Source: an uncultured Oscillibacter sp. (GTDB lineage: Bacteria; Bacillota; Clostridia; Oscillospirales; Oscillospiraceae). From it: 55,156 bases of DNA. Below are positions 1 to 7,625 of the stretch, piece by piece. The stretch spans positions 1-55,156 of the forward strand of contig NZ_CANTJS010000018.1 in NCBI RefSeq assembly GCF_947654275.1, in the 5' to 3' direction. Every line of letters begins with the position of its first letter. The first letter of the stretch is position 1. The notes below the pieces were generated by a model. The model did no database searches. It saw nothing but the letters and a program-made list of their open reading frames with translations, and was not told the origin of the DNA. The translations under genes and the position numbers were made by a program.

Positions 1-647
1 GCTGTCCGGTCCGCCGCAGCGGAATCTACCCCGGCAGCCGCCCCCTCTTCTTCGTTTTGCTCTATACTACTATTATATCGTTTACCGCTATTGCTTTGAC
101 CGTCTTCATCCGCCGCAAAGCCAGACATCTCCGGCCGCTCCCCGCCGCTTGTGGTACGGGCCTGCACCGGCGATTCCGACGGTTCCGCCGGAGCTGCTTC
201 CATGTCATTCGTGCCGCCTGTTCTCGACTGCGCCTCAGGCGCACCGGCTTCATAAAGCGCCGGAGCCACATCCCCGGCAGGGGCCGCGCCATCGTTTGCA
301 TCCTGGGGCACGCCCTGCACCAGCAGCGCCACAGCAAAGCAGGCCGCCAGAGCCGTCAGGGTCCCGGCCCAGCGCCGCCGGCTGTTTTTCCGATCTTTCC
401 GGTCCTTCAGCTCTCCCGCCGCCGCATCTGCCCGGATGCGTTCCATGACGCTCTCAGCGAATCCCTCCGGCACCTCGGTATCTTCCACCCCGGGGAAGGC
501 GGCCCGAATCGCCAAAACGTCGTCCACATAGGACCGGCAGCCGGGACAGGTCTCCAGGTGGCTCCGGACCCGCGTCATTTCCTCCGTTGCCAGTTCCCCG
601 TCCACAAACAGGTCCAGCAAGGCCGCATATTCTTCACAACAGGTCAT
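1..647 (-). CDS. Anti-sigma factor with zinc-finger domain (partial, cut by window edge)
   Basis: The reading frame stays open from an ATG at 647 to the window start, giving at least 215 residues. The N-terminus has the zf-HC2 (ZAS) pattern: a CC pair near residues 3-4 and HLETCPGC around residues 31-38. A basic stretch and one hydrophobic helix (about residues 95-115) follow, and then a low-complexity Ala/Pro/Glu/Ser-rich extracytoplasmic part. The ATG overlaps the stop of the upstream ECF sigma gene as ATGA, so the two are translationally coupled. By family knowledge this is a membrane anti-sigma factor holding that sigma factor inactive. The inducing signal is not visible, and the C-terminus lies outside the window. 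Confidence 0.85.
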   Translation of the reverse strand, partial: MTCCEEYAALLDLFVDGELATEEMTRVRSHLETCPGCRSYVDDVLAIRAAFPGVEDTEVPEGFAESVMERIRADAAAGELKDRKDRKNSRRRWAGTLTALAACFAVALLVQGVPQDANDGAAPAGDVAPALYEAGAPEAQSRTGGTNDMEAAPAEPSESPVQARTTSGGERPEMSGFAADEDGQSNSGKRYNSSIEQNEEEGAAAGVDSAAADRT

Positions 648-1273
648 TTCCGGCCCTCCTCTCCTGTTTTTTGGGGCTTACCTGTTTCTTTAGACGCAGC
701 GGCGGGCAAAAAGTTCCCGTCCTCCAGCAAAAAACCTCTCAGCCGCTTCCGGCCCCGGCTGATGCGGGATTTCACCGTGCCCACATCCAGGTCCAGGGCC
801 TGCGCGATTTCCTCATAGCGCAGCTGCTGAATCTCCCGCAGCACCAGTACCGACCGGTATTCCGGCGGCAGGGCCCGGAGTCCCGCCTCAATCCGCTCTC
901 CCAGCTCCCGGCGCTCCACCGCCTCCTGAGGCGTGGGCGTCGGCGCGGGCAGGTCCAGGTTCAGCTCCTCGTCGTCCAGCGACGCCATGCCCCGCCGCCG
1001 CCCCTCCCGGCGCAGCAGGTCCACGCAGGCATTGGACGCCAGGCGATACAGCCATGTTGAAAAGGCGCTGTCCCCCCGAAAGGACCTCAGTCCCTGCCAG
1101 GCCGCCAAAAAGGCCTCCTGTGCCGCCTCGGCGGCGTCCTCGGGATTCCCGCACATCCGCAGCGTCAGGGCCAGCACCCGTTTTTCATAGAGCCGCACCA
1201 GTTCCCCGAAGGCCTCCTGATCTCCCTGAGCGGCGGCAGCCAGCCATTTTGCCTCCTGAAAATCCTTCAGCAC
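644..1273 (-). CDS. ECF-type RNA polymerase sigma factor (SigW/RpoE-like)
   Basis: A 209-residue protein with sigma-70 region 2 (about residues 20-90, including FSTWLYRLASNACVD) and region 4 (about 130-185, containing YRSVLVLREIQQLRYEEIA and the DVGTVKSRISRGRKRL helix-turn-helix). There is no region 1.1 or region 3, as usual for ECF factors. It starts with GTG at 1273, preceded by a purine-rich GGGAGGGG site that lies inside the end of dusB; the two genes overlap by 7 nt. The following gene encodes its anti-sigma factor. It probably directs a cell-envelope or other stress regulon and is co-transcribed with dusB. Confidence 0.93.
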   Translation of the reverse strand: MLKDFQEAKWLAAAAQGDQEAFGELVRLYEKRVLALTLRMCGNPEDAAEAAQEAFLAAWQGLRSFRGDSAFSTWLYRLASNACVDLLRREGRRRGMASLDDEELNLDLPAPTPTPQEAVERRELGERIEAGLRALPPEYRSVLVLREIQQLRYEEIAQALDLDVGTVKSRISRGRKRLRGFLLEDGNFLPAAASKETGKPQKTGEEGRK

Positions 1274-2268
1274 GGTCCCGCCCCTCCCCGTTCCGGGGCG
1301 TCTCTCAGGTCCCGGCAGATTCCCCTGGTCACCTGATATACGTCCTCCAGCGTATTCATCTGCACAATCTTCTCCTTATAATACCCGGAATGGGGCACAC
1401 CCTTGAGATACCAGCAGTAATGCCGCCGGGCCTCCAGCACCGCCGCCCGCTCCCCCTTGTCCGCCGCCGCCAGCTCAATCTGACGGACAGCGGTTTCGCA
1501 GCGCTCCGCCAGAGGCGGCAGCGGCGGCATGGGACGGCCCTCCAGCACAGCCCTTGCCTGCCGGAACAGCCAGGGATTCCCAAAACAGCCCCGGCCCACC
1601 ATGGCCATATCCGCCTTGGTGTGCTGCAAAATCCGGGCGGCATCCTCCGGCTTCCAGATGTCGCCGTTGGCGATCACCGGGACGGACACCGCTTCCTTCA
1701 CCGCCCGGATGCAGTTCCAGTCCGCCTGACCGCTGTACACCTGAGCCCGGGTCCGCCCGTGGACCGCCACAGCGGAGACACCCGCCTGCTCCAGCACCCG
1801 GGCAAACTCCACGCAGTTGCAGCTCCCCATGTCCCAGCCCCGGCGGAACTTCGCTGTCACCGGAACGGACACCGCCTTCACCACGGCCTCCACAATGCGC
1901 CCGGCCTTCTCCGGGTCCCGCATCAGCGCCGCGCCGTCGCCGTTGTTCACAATCTTTCCCATCGGACACCCCATATTGAGGTCCAGCACATCCGCCCCGG
2001 TATACTCTATGGCAATCTGGGCGGCCTCCGCCATGCAGACCGGGTCGCTTCCAAATATCTGCACCGCGGAGGGGTGCTCCCCCGGAAACTGACGCAGAAG
2101 GCCGAAGGTCTTCCTGTCGTGATAACACAGCGCCTTGGAGGAAATCAGTTCCGTACAGGTATAGTCCGCCCCCTGCTCGGAGCAGATCTGCCGGAACGCG
2201 GCGTCGGTAACGCCGGCCATGGGGGCCAGCGCCAGCCTTCCGGAAATCTCTACCGTTCCTATCTTCAT
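1267..2268 (-). CDS. dusB: tRNA-dihydrouridine synthase, DusB type
   Basis: A 333-residue FMN-dependent TIM-barrel enzyme that reduces uridine to dihydrouridine in the tRNA D-loop. Visible features are the N-terminal LAPMAGVTDAAFR phosphate/FMN segment, the catalytic cysteine motif DLNMGCPMGKI (about residues 97-107), and the later glycine-rich FMN segments VIANGDIW and MVGRGCFGNPWLF. The length fits the family. An ATG at 2268 with AAAGGAG eight bases upstream sets the start. A sigma-A promoter lies just upstream at 2307-2336. The ECF sigma and anti-sigma genes follow with 7-nt and 4-nt overlaps, so all three form one operon, although no functional link is obvious. Confidence 0.95.
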   Translation of the reverse strand: MKIGTVEISGRLALAPMAGVTDAAFRQICSEQGADYTCTELISSKALCYHDRKTFGLLRQFPGEHPSAVQIFGSDPVCMAEAAQIAIEYTGADVLDLNMGCPMGKIVNNGDGAALMRDPEKAGRIVEAVVKAVSVPVTAKFRRGWDMGSCNCVEFARVLEQAGVSAVAVHGRTRAQVYSGQADWNCIRAVKEAVSVPVIANGDIWKPEDAARILQHTKADMAMVGRGCFGNPWLFRQARAVLEGRPMPPLPPLAERCETAVRQIELAAADKGERAAVLEARRHYCWYLKGVPHSGYYKEKIVQMNTLEDVYQVTRGICRDLRDAPERGGAGPC

Positions 2269-2306
2269 CGCCGGTCTCCTTTACATCATTCTCTGTCGTG
2301 GATTCC

Positions 2307-2336
2307 ATCATAACACGCTTTTTTGAAAAAGTCCAA
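2307..2336 (-). promoter_or_regulatory. Promoter for dusB-sigma-anti-sigma operon
   Basis: Reading on the minus strand, TTGGAC (2331-2336) and TATGAT (2307-2312) are separated by 18 bp, a good vegetative promoter about 40 bp before the dusB start. It lies back to back with the LexA-box promoter at 2371. Confidence 0.7.
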
Positions 2337-2370
2337 CCTCTTGACCCTCAAAGAAAAAATCCCAGCCCTC

Positions 2371-2418
2371 TTGACAAGAACGGTTGTTCGATTTATAATG
2401 ACAATCGAACAAAGTTTC
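2371..2418 (+). promoter_or_regulatory. Strong promoter with two LexA (SOS) boxes
   Basis: TTGACA (2371-2376) and TATAAT (2394-2399) match the vegetative consensus exactly with a 17-bp spacer. Inside the spacer is GAACGGTTGTTC (2378-2389), an exact match to the Gram-positive LexA box GAAC-N4-GTTC. A second near-match, GAACAAAGTTTC (2407-2418, one mismatch), covers the expected transcription start. The outer halves also form a larger inverted repeat around the -10 (GTTCGATT and AATCGAAC). Repression by LexA with release on DNA damage is the natural reading; it is inferred from the motif only. Confidence 0.8.
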
Positions 2419-2445
2419 TATATCCTTTCAAAGGAGGTCCCTCTC

Positions 2446-2673
2446 ATGACCGGCTGGACACTTTTTCTGACTATGGTAGGCATCGCGTTTCTCACCGCGC
2501 AGCTCTTCCGCGTCATCGACGTCATCGAGCGCCCCTCCCGCGCCACCCACCACATGGCGGCCCGCCGGCGGGGGATTCTCCGCCTGTCTCCGGCGGCACT
2601 GAAAACCGCCGAAGCCCTTTGGAATCATTGGAATCAGTGGAGGTCGGAGCGATGGACGTTCTGGAAAAGCTGA
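2446..2673 (+). CDS. Small membrane protein, first gene of LexA-box operon (unknown function)
   Basis: A 75-residue protein starting at an ATG with an excellent AAAGGAGG site eight bases upstream. Residues about 3-22 form one hydrophobic helix (WTLFLTMVGIAFLTAQLF), followed by a basic stretch and a tryptophan-rich tail. Its 3' end overlaps the next gene by 22 nt in another frame, which suggests translational coupling. No family is recognised. Because it is the first gene behind a LexA-controlled promoter and is a one-helix membrane protein, it resembles in layout the SOS-induced division inhibitors of other bacteria (YneA, SidA), although no sequence similarity or LysM domain is seen. It may instead simply assist the radical SAM protein. 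Confidence 0.65.
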   Translation: MTGWTLFLTMVGIAFLTAQLFRVIDVIERPSRATHHMAARRRGILRLSPAALKTAEALWNHWNQWRSERWTFWKS

Positions 2674-3917
2674 CCATTCTCACCGACGCCGCCAAATATG
2701 ACGCCGCCTGTACCTCCAGCGGCGGCGCCCGGACCGCAAAAAAGGGCATGATCGGCAACACCTCCACCTCCATGGCGGGCTGCTGCCACACCTTTTCCGC
2801 CGACGGGCGCTGTGTCACTCTGCTGAAGGTCCTGATGACCAACCGGTGTGTGTACGACTGCAAATACTGCGTCAACCGCCGGAGCAACGAGGCGAAGCGG
2901 GCCGCCTTCACCCCCGAGGAGCTGGCGGACCTGACCATCAATTTCTACCGGCGGAATTATATCGAAGGTCTGTTTCTCTCCTCCGGGGTCTACCGCAGTC
3001 CCGACTACACCACGGAGCTGATGATCCGCACCCTCCGTCTCCTGCGGGAAGGCTGGCGCTTCAATGGATACATTCACGCCAAGGCCATCCCCGGCACGTC
3101 GCCGGAGCTGGTGGAGCAGCTGGGCTTTCTGGCGGACCGTCTCAGCGTCAATATCGAGCTGCCCTCCGAGGCGGGTCTGAAGACCCTGGCCCCGGACAAG
3201 ACAAAGGGGGCCATCCTGGCCCCCATGCGGCAGATTCAGACCCGAAACCGGCAGAGCCGGGAAGAGCTGGTAAAATACCGCCACGCCCCCCGCTTCGCCC
3301 CGGCGGGCCAGAGCACCCAGCTGATTGTCGGGGCCACCGCCGACAGCGATTTCCACATCCTCCGGCTGACCCAGGCCCTCTATGACCGGTACAGCCTCAA
3401 ACGCGTGTTCTATTCTGCCTATGTTCCGGTGACGGAACACGCCCTGCTGCCCGCCAGAGACGTCAAGCCGCCTCTGCTGCGGGAACACCGGCTCTATCAG
3501 GCGGACTGGCTGCTGCGCTTCTATGGCTTCCGGGCAGACGAACTGCTGGACGAGGCCCACCGGGACTTTGACACACGGGTAGACCCCAAATGCAGCTGGG
3601 CCCTGGCCCACCTGGAGCAGTTTCCCATTGAGGTCAACCGTGCGGACTACGAAAGCCTGCTGCGGGTCCCCGGCATCGGCCTCACCTCCGCCCGGCGCAT
3701 CCTCAGCGCCCGGCGGACGGGCCCTCTCCATGTTGACAGCCTGAAAAAACTGGGCGTCGTCATGAAGCGGGCCCAGTATTTCCTGACAGCCTCCGGCCAG
3801 ATGGCGGAGGGCGTCCGCTTCACTCCCGACAGTCTGCTTCGGGCGCTGGCCGCTGCCGAGAAGCCCCTGCCGTCGGAGGCCATGGAGCAGCTGTCCCTGT
3901 TTGACACCCCGGCCTGA
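2652..3917 (+). CDS. Radical SAM DNA modification/repair-type protein (TIGR03916-like)
   Basis: A 421-residue protein. The CVYDCKYC motif at residues 66-73 supplies the three cysteines for the 4Fe-4S cluster of radical SAM enzymes, and an extra CC pair lies at 44-45. The C-terminal third has a helix-hairpin-helix DNA-binding motif (YESLLRVPGIGLTSARRIL, about residues 335-355). This combination is the family annotated as putative DNA modification/repair radical SAM protein, usually linked to uracil-DNA glycosylase-type genes. The start is ATG 2652 with GGAGG eight bases upstream; the frame is open further upstream, but the 75-residue gene overlaps there. It sits behind the LexA-box promoter, supporting a DNA-repair role. 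The substrate is unknown. Confidence 0.88.
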   Translation: MDVLEKLTILTDAAKYDAACTSSGGARTAKKGMIGNTSTSMAGCCHTFSADGRCVTLLKVLMTNRCVYDCKYCVNRRSNEAKRAAFTPEELADLTINFYRRNYIEGLFLSSGVYRSPDYTTELMIRTLRLLREGWRFNGYIHAKAIPGTSPELVEQLGFLADRLSVNIELPSEAGLKTLAPDKTKGAILAPMRQIQTRNRQSREELVKYRHAPRFAPAGQSTQLIVGATADSDFHILRLTQALYDRYSLKRVFYSAYVPVTEHALLPARDVKPPLLREHRLYQADWLLRFYGFRADELLDEAHRDFDTRVDPKCSWALAHLEQFPIEVNRADYESLLRVPGIGLTSARRILSARRTGPLHVDSLKKLGVVMKRAQYFLTASGQMAEGVRFTPDSLLRALAAAEKPLPSEAMEQLSLFDTPA

Positions 3918-4618
3918 AACCCGAAAAATCCCTCCCCGCTCCGGCGGCTGTCCCATACGGGGAGTATCCCATTTAGAAATTTTATGCAGGGGCCCGTCTC
4001 CCGGGAGCCTGCAGCTTCCGAAAACGGGACAGCGCCTGCCCCCTGCGCCTCATCCTCCTGATGAAACGCGTGAACGGACACGCCCTCCCATGGGCCCGCC
4101 CCTGCTTCCGCCGGTCCCGGCGCAGAAAGGATCCCCATGAAAAAACAGGCTCATTTTCCTTTTTTTCCTTCTTTTCCTTACTTTCCGCTTCTGAGCTCCC
4201 CCCGGCTCCGGGACGCAGCCCATCCCGCCGCCGGACCGGAGCATCCCGGCAGGCACAGCCCCTCCGGCAGAAGCGCCCGGCGGAACAGAACCGCCGAAGC
4301 TGAGGGGCTTCCAAAGGGGCCCCTGATTCAAAGTGCGGCACAGAACGCCGCCCAAAGCTCCGCCGGTTTCCCGGGCCTCCCGGGTCGTCTCCGGCGCATC
4401 CCCAGCGGCCCGGCGGACCCGTGCCGCCGGACCGGGGTCCCCTATGGAGACGAAGCGCAGTTTCCGTCCTGCCGAGCCACGCGGAAGGGAGCCCCTGCCT
4501 CCGACGCGCCGCCGGAGTCCGCCTGTGGATTTCCGCAGGCTCCGGGCACGGAGCGCCCGAACCGGCACGCCTTCCGCAAACCGGGCCGCCCCGCCGCGCC
4601 CCCGCCGGAGAGATAGCC
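3918..4618. other. 700-bp stretch with no convincing gene
   Basis: Several open frames exist here on both strands, but all translate into Arg/Pro/Ser/Gly-rich low-complexity sequence with no domain, as expected of GC-rich non-coding DNA. A pyrimidine tract at about 4150-4195 is the only compositional feature. It separates the radical SAM gene from its usual partner gene. It could be decayed coding sequence, but no relic can be recognised. Confidence 0.5.
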
Positions 4619-5509
4619 ATGGAAGCAGTCTATTGCTATGACGGCAGTTTCCAGGGCTTTCTCTCCTGCATCTTCGACATCTACCGGTATAAAGAAATCC
4701 CCGCCGCTTTTTTCTGCGGCGAGGATGCGGAACCGTCCCTGTTTCCCGTCCGGACGGTTGAAACCAACCCCGCCCACAGCGCCCGCGTGCTGCGCAGGGT
4801 GTCCGCCCTGTCCCCCGAGGCGGCAGTGCTGCTGCGGCGGGGACTGCTGACCTGTCTGCCGGAAAAGGAGCTGCACCTGTACCGCCTGACGGCCAAGCTC
4901 CTGGAGGAGGGCCCGGCCTTTCTCCGGAACCGCTCCGACGAAACCCTCTACCCGGTCATCCGCGCCGTCCAGCATCTGAACGGCGAGGTCCATCTTCTAA
5001 AGGGCTTTGTCCGCTTCTCGGAGATGGGAGGCGTATTGGGCGGGGAAATCCAGCCGAAGAACCGGGTTCTGCCGGTGCTGGGCGGCCACTTCCAGGCCCG
5101 GATGCACAACGAGACCTTTTTCCTCTACGACCGCACCCACAAAGAAGCCCTGTTTTACGCCGGCGGTCAAGCGGTCATCCGGCCCCTGGCGGATTTCCAA
5201 ATGGCCCCGCCGGACGAGACGGAAGCCCGTTACCGCCTTCTCTGGAAGCGGTTTTATGACACAATAGCCATTCGGGAGCGGGAAAATCCCCGTCTCCGCA
5301 TGTCCAACATGCCTAAGCGCTATTGGGGGACCATGACGGAGTTCCAGCAGGCCGATTATTTCCGGCCCGTCCGGACCCCCTCCGCGCCGCCGGCTCTCAG
5401 GGCTCAAAGCTCTCCCGCAGCCGTTGGAGCCCCCGGCGTTCCAGCCTGGAAACCTGCACCTGAGAAACCCCCAGCACACGGGCCGTCCGCTCCTGCGTCA
5501 GACCCTTGA
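4619..5509 (+). CDS. DNA-metabolism protein partner of the radical SAM protein (TIGR03915-like)
   Basis: A 296-residue protein beginning MEAVYCYDGSFQGFLSCIFD. This is the usual beginning of the family annotated as probable DNA metabolism protein, which is almost always encoded beside the radical SAM protein found upstream. Family-typical stretches NMPKRYWGTMTEF and HFQARM are visible. The ATG at 4619 has GGAGAG seven bases upstream. The family body ends near residue 250. The last about 37 residues are Pro/Ala-rich and are encoded antisense to the 3' end of sigF (113-nt convergent overlap), so the ancestral stop seems to have been lost. No promoter of its own was identified. Confidence 0.8.
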   Translation: MEAVYCYDGSFQGFLSCIFDIYRYKEIPAAFFCGEDAEPSLFPVRTVETNPAHSARVLRRVSALSPEAAVLLRRGLLTCLPEKELHLYRLTAKLLEEGPAFLRNRSDETLYPVIRAVQHLNGEVHLLKGFVRFSEMGGVLGGEIQPKNRVLPVLGGHFQARMHNETFFLYDRTHKEALFYAGGQAVIRPLADFQMAPPDETEARYRLLWKRFYDTIAIRERENPRLRMSNMPKRYWGTMTEFQQADYFRPVRTPSAPPALRAQSSPAAVGAPGVPAWKPAPEKPPAHGPSAPASDP

Positions 5510-6101
5510 AATAACGGAGCAGAATCGTCATCCGCTCCTTCTCCGGCAGCTGGTCGATGGCCTCCCGGAGGGCGATCCGCTCCACCATGCCCTCCTCCGG
5601 AGCCACGGAGCCCAGAGTCCCCTCCAGCGTCAGGCCGTCCGCCGTCTCCTGCTGGAGGGATTCCGGGGCGTCTGTGGCCAGGTCCGTCTGGGCGATCTCC
5701 TCCGGCTCCAGGCCTGTGGCCTCCGACAGCTCCGAAAGCGCCGGTTCCCGGCCCAGCTCATGCCGCAGCCGCTCCCGGGCGCTGTACAGGGTCTGCGCCC
5801 GCTCCCGGATGCCCCGGCCCACCTTCAGCGCCCCGTCATCCCGGAGAAACCGGCGGATTTCCCCGGCGATTTTGGGCACGGCGTAGGTGGAAAAGCAGGT
5901 GCCATATTCAAAGTCGAAGCCCTGCACCGCTTTCAGAAAGCCCAAACAGCCCAGCTGATACAGGTCGTCCGGCTCCACTCCCCGGCCATAGTACCTCCGG
6001 ACCACGCTCCAGATCAGGCCGTTGTTTTCAATCACCGCCTGCTCGCAGGCCTCCCGGTCTCCCTGTTGGGCCGCCCGCAGCAGCTCCAGCGCGGCGCTCA
6101 T
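5397..6101 (-). CDS. sigF: Sporulation sigma factor F
   Basis: A 234-residue sigma-70 family protein. Region 2 (NNGLIWSVVRRYYGRGVEPDDLYQLG; AVQGFDFEYGTCFSTYAVPKIAGEIRRFLRDD) is followed by regions 3 and 4 (LPEKERMTILLRYFKGLTQERTARVLGVSQVQVSRLERRGLQRLR). It is the third gene of a spoIIAA-spoIIAB-sigF operon, and its ATG at 6101 overlaps the spoIIAB stop as ATGA. In spore formers sigma-F is the first forespore-specific sigma factor, held by SpoIIAB until SpoIIAA is dephosphorylated. The 3' end overlaps the convergent gene on the plus strand. Confidence 0.96.
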   Translation of the reverse strand: MSAALELLRAAQQGDREACEQAVIENNGLIWSVVRRYYGRGVEPDDLYQLGCLGFLKAVQGFDFEYGTCFSTYAVPKIAGEIRRFLRDDGALKVGRGIRERAQTLYSARERLRHELGREPALSELSEATGLEPEEIAQTDLATDAPESLQQETADGLTLEGTLGSVAPEEGMVERIALREAIDQLPEKERMTILLRYFKGLTQERTARVLGVSQVQVSRLERRGLQRLRESFEP

Positions 6102-6547
6102 TTCACCGTTTTCAGCCGGGGCGTCAGCCGCTTCCGCATTGCCACCGTTGTTCCCCGGCCCAGACTGGACCGCACCGTGACCCGGTCCATAAAGCTCTCC
6201 ATAATGGTAAATCCCATGCCGCTGCGCTCCTCTCCCCCGGTGGTAAACATGGGCTGCCGGGCCTTCTCCACATCCGGAATGCCCCGGCCATGGTCCCGTA
6301 CCGTCAGCTCCAGCACGTTGTCCGGCCAAATCCGGAGCTTCACCACCACCTGTCCCACCGTGTCCGGATAACCGTGGACGATGGCGTTGGTCACCGCCTC
6401 GCTGACGGCGGTTTTGATGTCCTCCAGCTCGTTGAGCGTGGGGTCCATCTGGGCGGCGAAGCAGGCTGCGGCGGAGCGGATAAAGCTCTCGTTGCAGCTC
6501 CGGCTCAGAAAGGCCATGGTCACCTCGTTGACCGCTTTTGTCCTCAT
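6098..6547 (-). CDS. spoIIAB: Anti-sigma F factor / serine kinase SpoIIAB
   Basis: A 149-residue GHKL-fold ATPase. The N box (DIKTAVSEAVTNAIVHGYP), the DHGRGIPD G1 box and the GMGFTIMESFMD lid/G2 region are all present in order. It binds and inhibits sigma-F and phosphorylates SpoIIAA on a serine. The start at ATG 6547 is fixed by AAGGAGG eight bases upstream. It lies 20 bp after spoIIAA and is coupled to sigF by a 4-nt overlap. Confidence 0.96.
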   Translation of the reverse strand: MRTKAVNEVTMAFLSRSCNESFIRSAAACFAAQMDPTLNELEDIKTAVSEAVTNAIVHGYPDTVGQVVVKLRIWPDNVLELTVRDHGRGIPDVEKARQPMFTTGGEERSGMGFTIMESFMDRVTVRSSLGRGTTVAMRKRLTPRLKTVK

Positions 6548-6567
6548 TATGTAAACCTCCTTACCTG

Positions 6568-6873
6568 TTACTTGATGGTTACCAGCCGGCTGATTCCGGC
6601 GGCATCCAAAACCCGCCGGGCCTGGGCGGGCACATTCCGCACCAGCAGGCCGCCGTCCAGCAGGCGCATCCGCTGTTGAGCCCGCAGAATCAGGGCTATC
6701 CCGGAGCTGTCCATAAAGGTCACGCCCCCCAGGTCCAACACCAGATGATGGGGCAGAGCCGCGTCCACCGCCAGCTCCAGCTCCCGCAGGGCGCTCCGGG
6801 CCCCCTGGTGGTCCAGCTCTCCGCTCAGCTCCAGCAGCAGATTCCGGTCCACGGTTTTCGTCTGGATTTCCAT
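6568..6873 (-). CDS. spoIIAA: Anti-sigma F factor antagonist SpoIIAA (STAS domain)
   Basis: A 101-residue STAS-domain protein. The phosphorylatable serine lies in the conserved VTFMDSSGIALILR stretch (about residues 50-63). When unphosphorylated it displaces sigma-F from SpoIIAB. The ATG at 6873 has GGAGGG seven bases upstream and is preferred over an in-frame ATG five codons earlier (6888), whose purine tract is poorly spaced. First gene of the spoIIA operon. Confidence 0.95.
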   Translation of the reverse strand: MEIQTKTVDRNLLLELSGELDHQGARSALRELELAVDAALPHHLVLDLGGVTFMDSSGIALILRAQQRMRLLDGGLLVRNVPAQARRVLDAAGISRLVTIK

Positions 6874-7292
6874 GCTTTTACCCTCCATGCCTTTCCCTAT
6901 TGAATCATATAATTATGTAATCATGTAGTCACGTAGTCATAAGAATTTTAATACCGCCTGTCTCAAAAGGCCTCCGCCGGGGGCCTGTCCCTGTTTTGTG
7001 CGTCTGTGATATGGCCGGCCAAAGCAGGCAAAAGCGCTTTCAGCCGGCGGGTGCGTGAGGCCCGGGCGGTCCGGCCCAGGGGCCCCCGCATGGGGCCCGC
7101 CGCACCGTTTCACGGCGTTGTTCTATACAAAATCCAATGAATTTTGTTCAGCTGTGCTGACGGTATCATAGCACGTCCGCCGCCTGCTTTCTGTCGAAAT
7201 CCATAGGATGTCCATAAAATCAGAGGCGGACCCCCGCCTCCTTCCGCCGGCATCCCTCCAAGGCGCCGGAGTCCGGCACGCCCGGAAACTCA
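6874..7292 (-). promoter_or_regulatory. Upstream region of spoIIA operon with a possible Spo0A box
   Basis: The 400 bp before spoIIAA hold no gene. On the minus strand TTCGACA (7192-7198), identical to the core Spo0A box TTCGNCA read this way, lies 21 bp before a TATGAT sequence; a wide spacing of this kind occurs at Spo0A-activated promoters such as spoIIG. Next to the gene is an AT-rich run of imperfect 9-bp repeats (6913-6941; units ATGTAATC, ATGTAGTC, ACGTAGTC). A small inverted repeat lies at 7128-7146. No clear sigma-H promoter was found, so the control mode stays a suggestion. Confidence 0.35.
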
Positions 7293-7459
7293 GAACCCGT
7301 ATTCATAGCCGGGGGATGCCGGATGGGCGAGGAATTTTCCCGTCAGACAAGTAAATCTTTCGCGCCCGCAGCCATACTGACGGATTGCAAGGGAAACCGA
7401 CGCAGTATGGTGGAAAAAAGACCGGCCGGACGGCGTGCAATGGTTATGAATACAGGTTC
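7293..7459. repeat. 167-bp inverted-repeat element, family A copy 1
   Basis: It is bounded by near-perfect 18-bp terminal inverted repeats: GAACCCGTATTCATAGCC at 7293-7310 and the complement GGTTATGAATACAGGTTC at 7442-7459. The interior is closely similar to the element at 19443-19608, and its right end (read on the minus strand) matches the partial copies at 37504 and 44059. There is no open frame of note. It is a MITE-like or REP-like element; no target duplication is evident. Confidence 0.75.
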
Positions 7460-7463
7460 CCAG

Positions 7464-7507
7464 AAACAGGGCAGGGGCCGGTCTTGCGACCGGCCCCTGC
7501 CCTGTTT
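7464..7507. terminator. Perfect 20-bp hairpin, bidirectional terminator candidate
   Basis: Left arm 7464-7483 and right arm 7488-7507 pair perfectly over 20 bp around a TTGC loop. The arms begin with AAA and end with TTT, so either strand has a short U tail. It lies downstream of tadA on the minus strand and directly beside the repeat element. Confidence 0.65.
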
Positions 7508-7625
7508 GGAAGATTGGATGAAAAGAAGTTTTGTCTCTTGCAGATTCTACAATACAGGGAAGTTGTTAAGGAAACCAGCCTCAGTTGTTACAAAAGTCTT
7601 AAATCTCATTGGTTATCCCCGAATT

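Noticed and set aside
4137..4616. A plus-strand ORF starting MKKQAHFPFF with a fair ribosome site in the 3918-4618 gap
   Set aside because: After ten residues it becomes Arg/Pro/Ala-rich without any domain; composition fits non-coding DNA. Noted as a weak possibility only.
3982..4620. A minus-strand ORF of 212 codons in the same gap
   Set aside because: No ribosome site, very Arg/Gly-rich, no family pattern.
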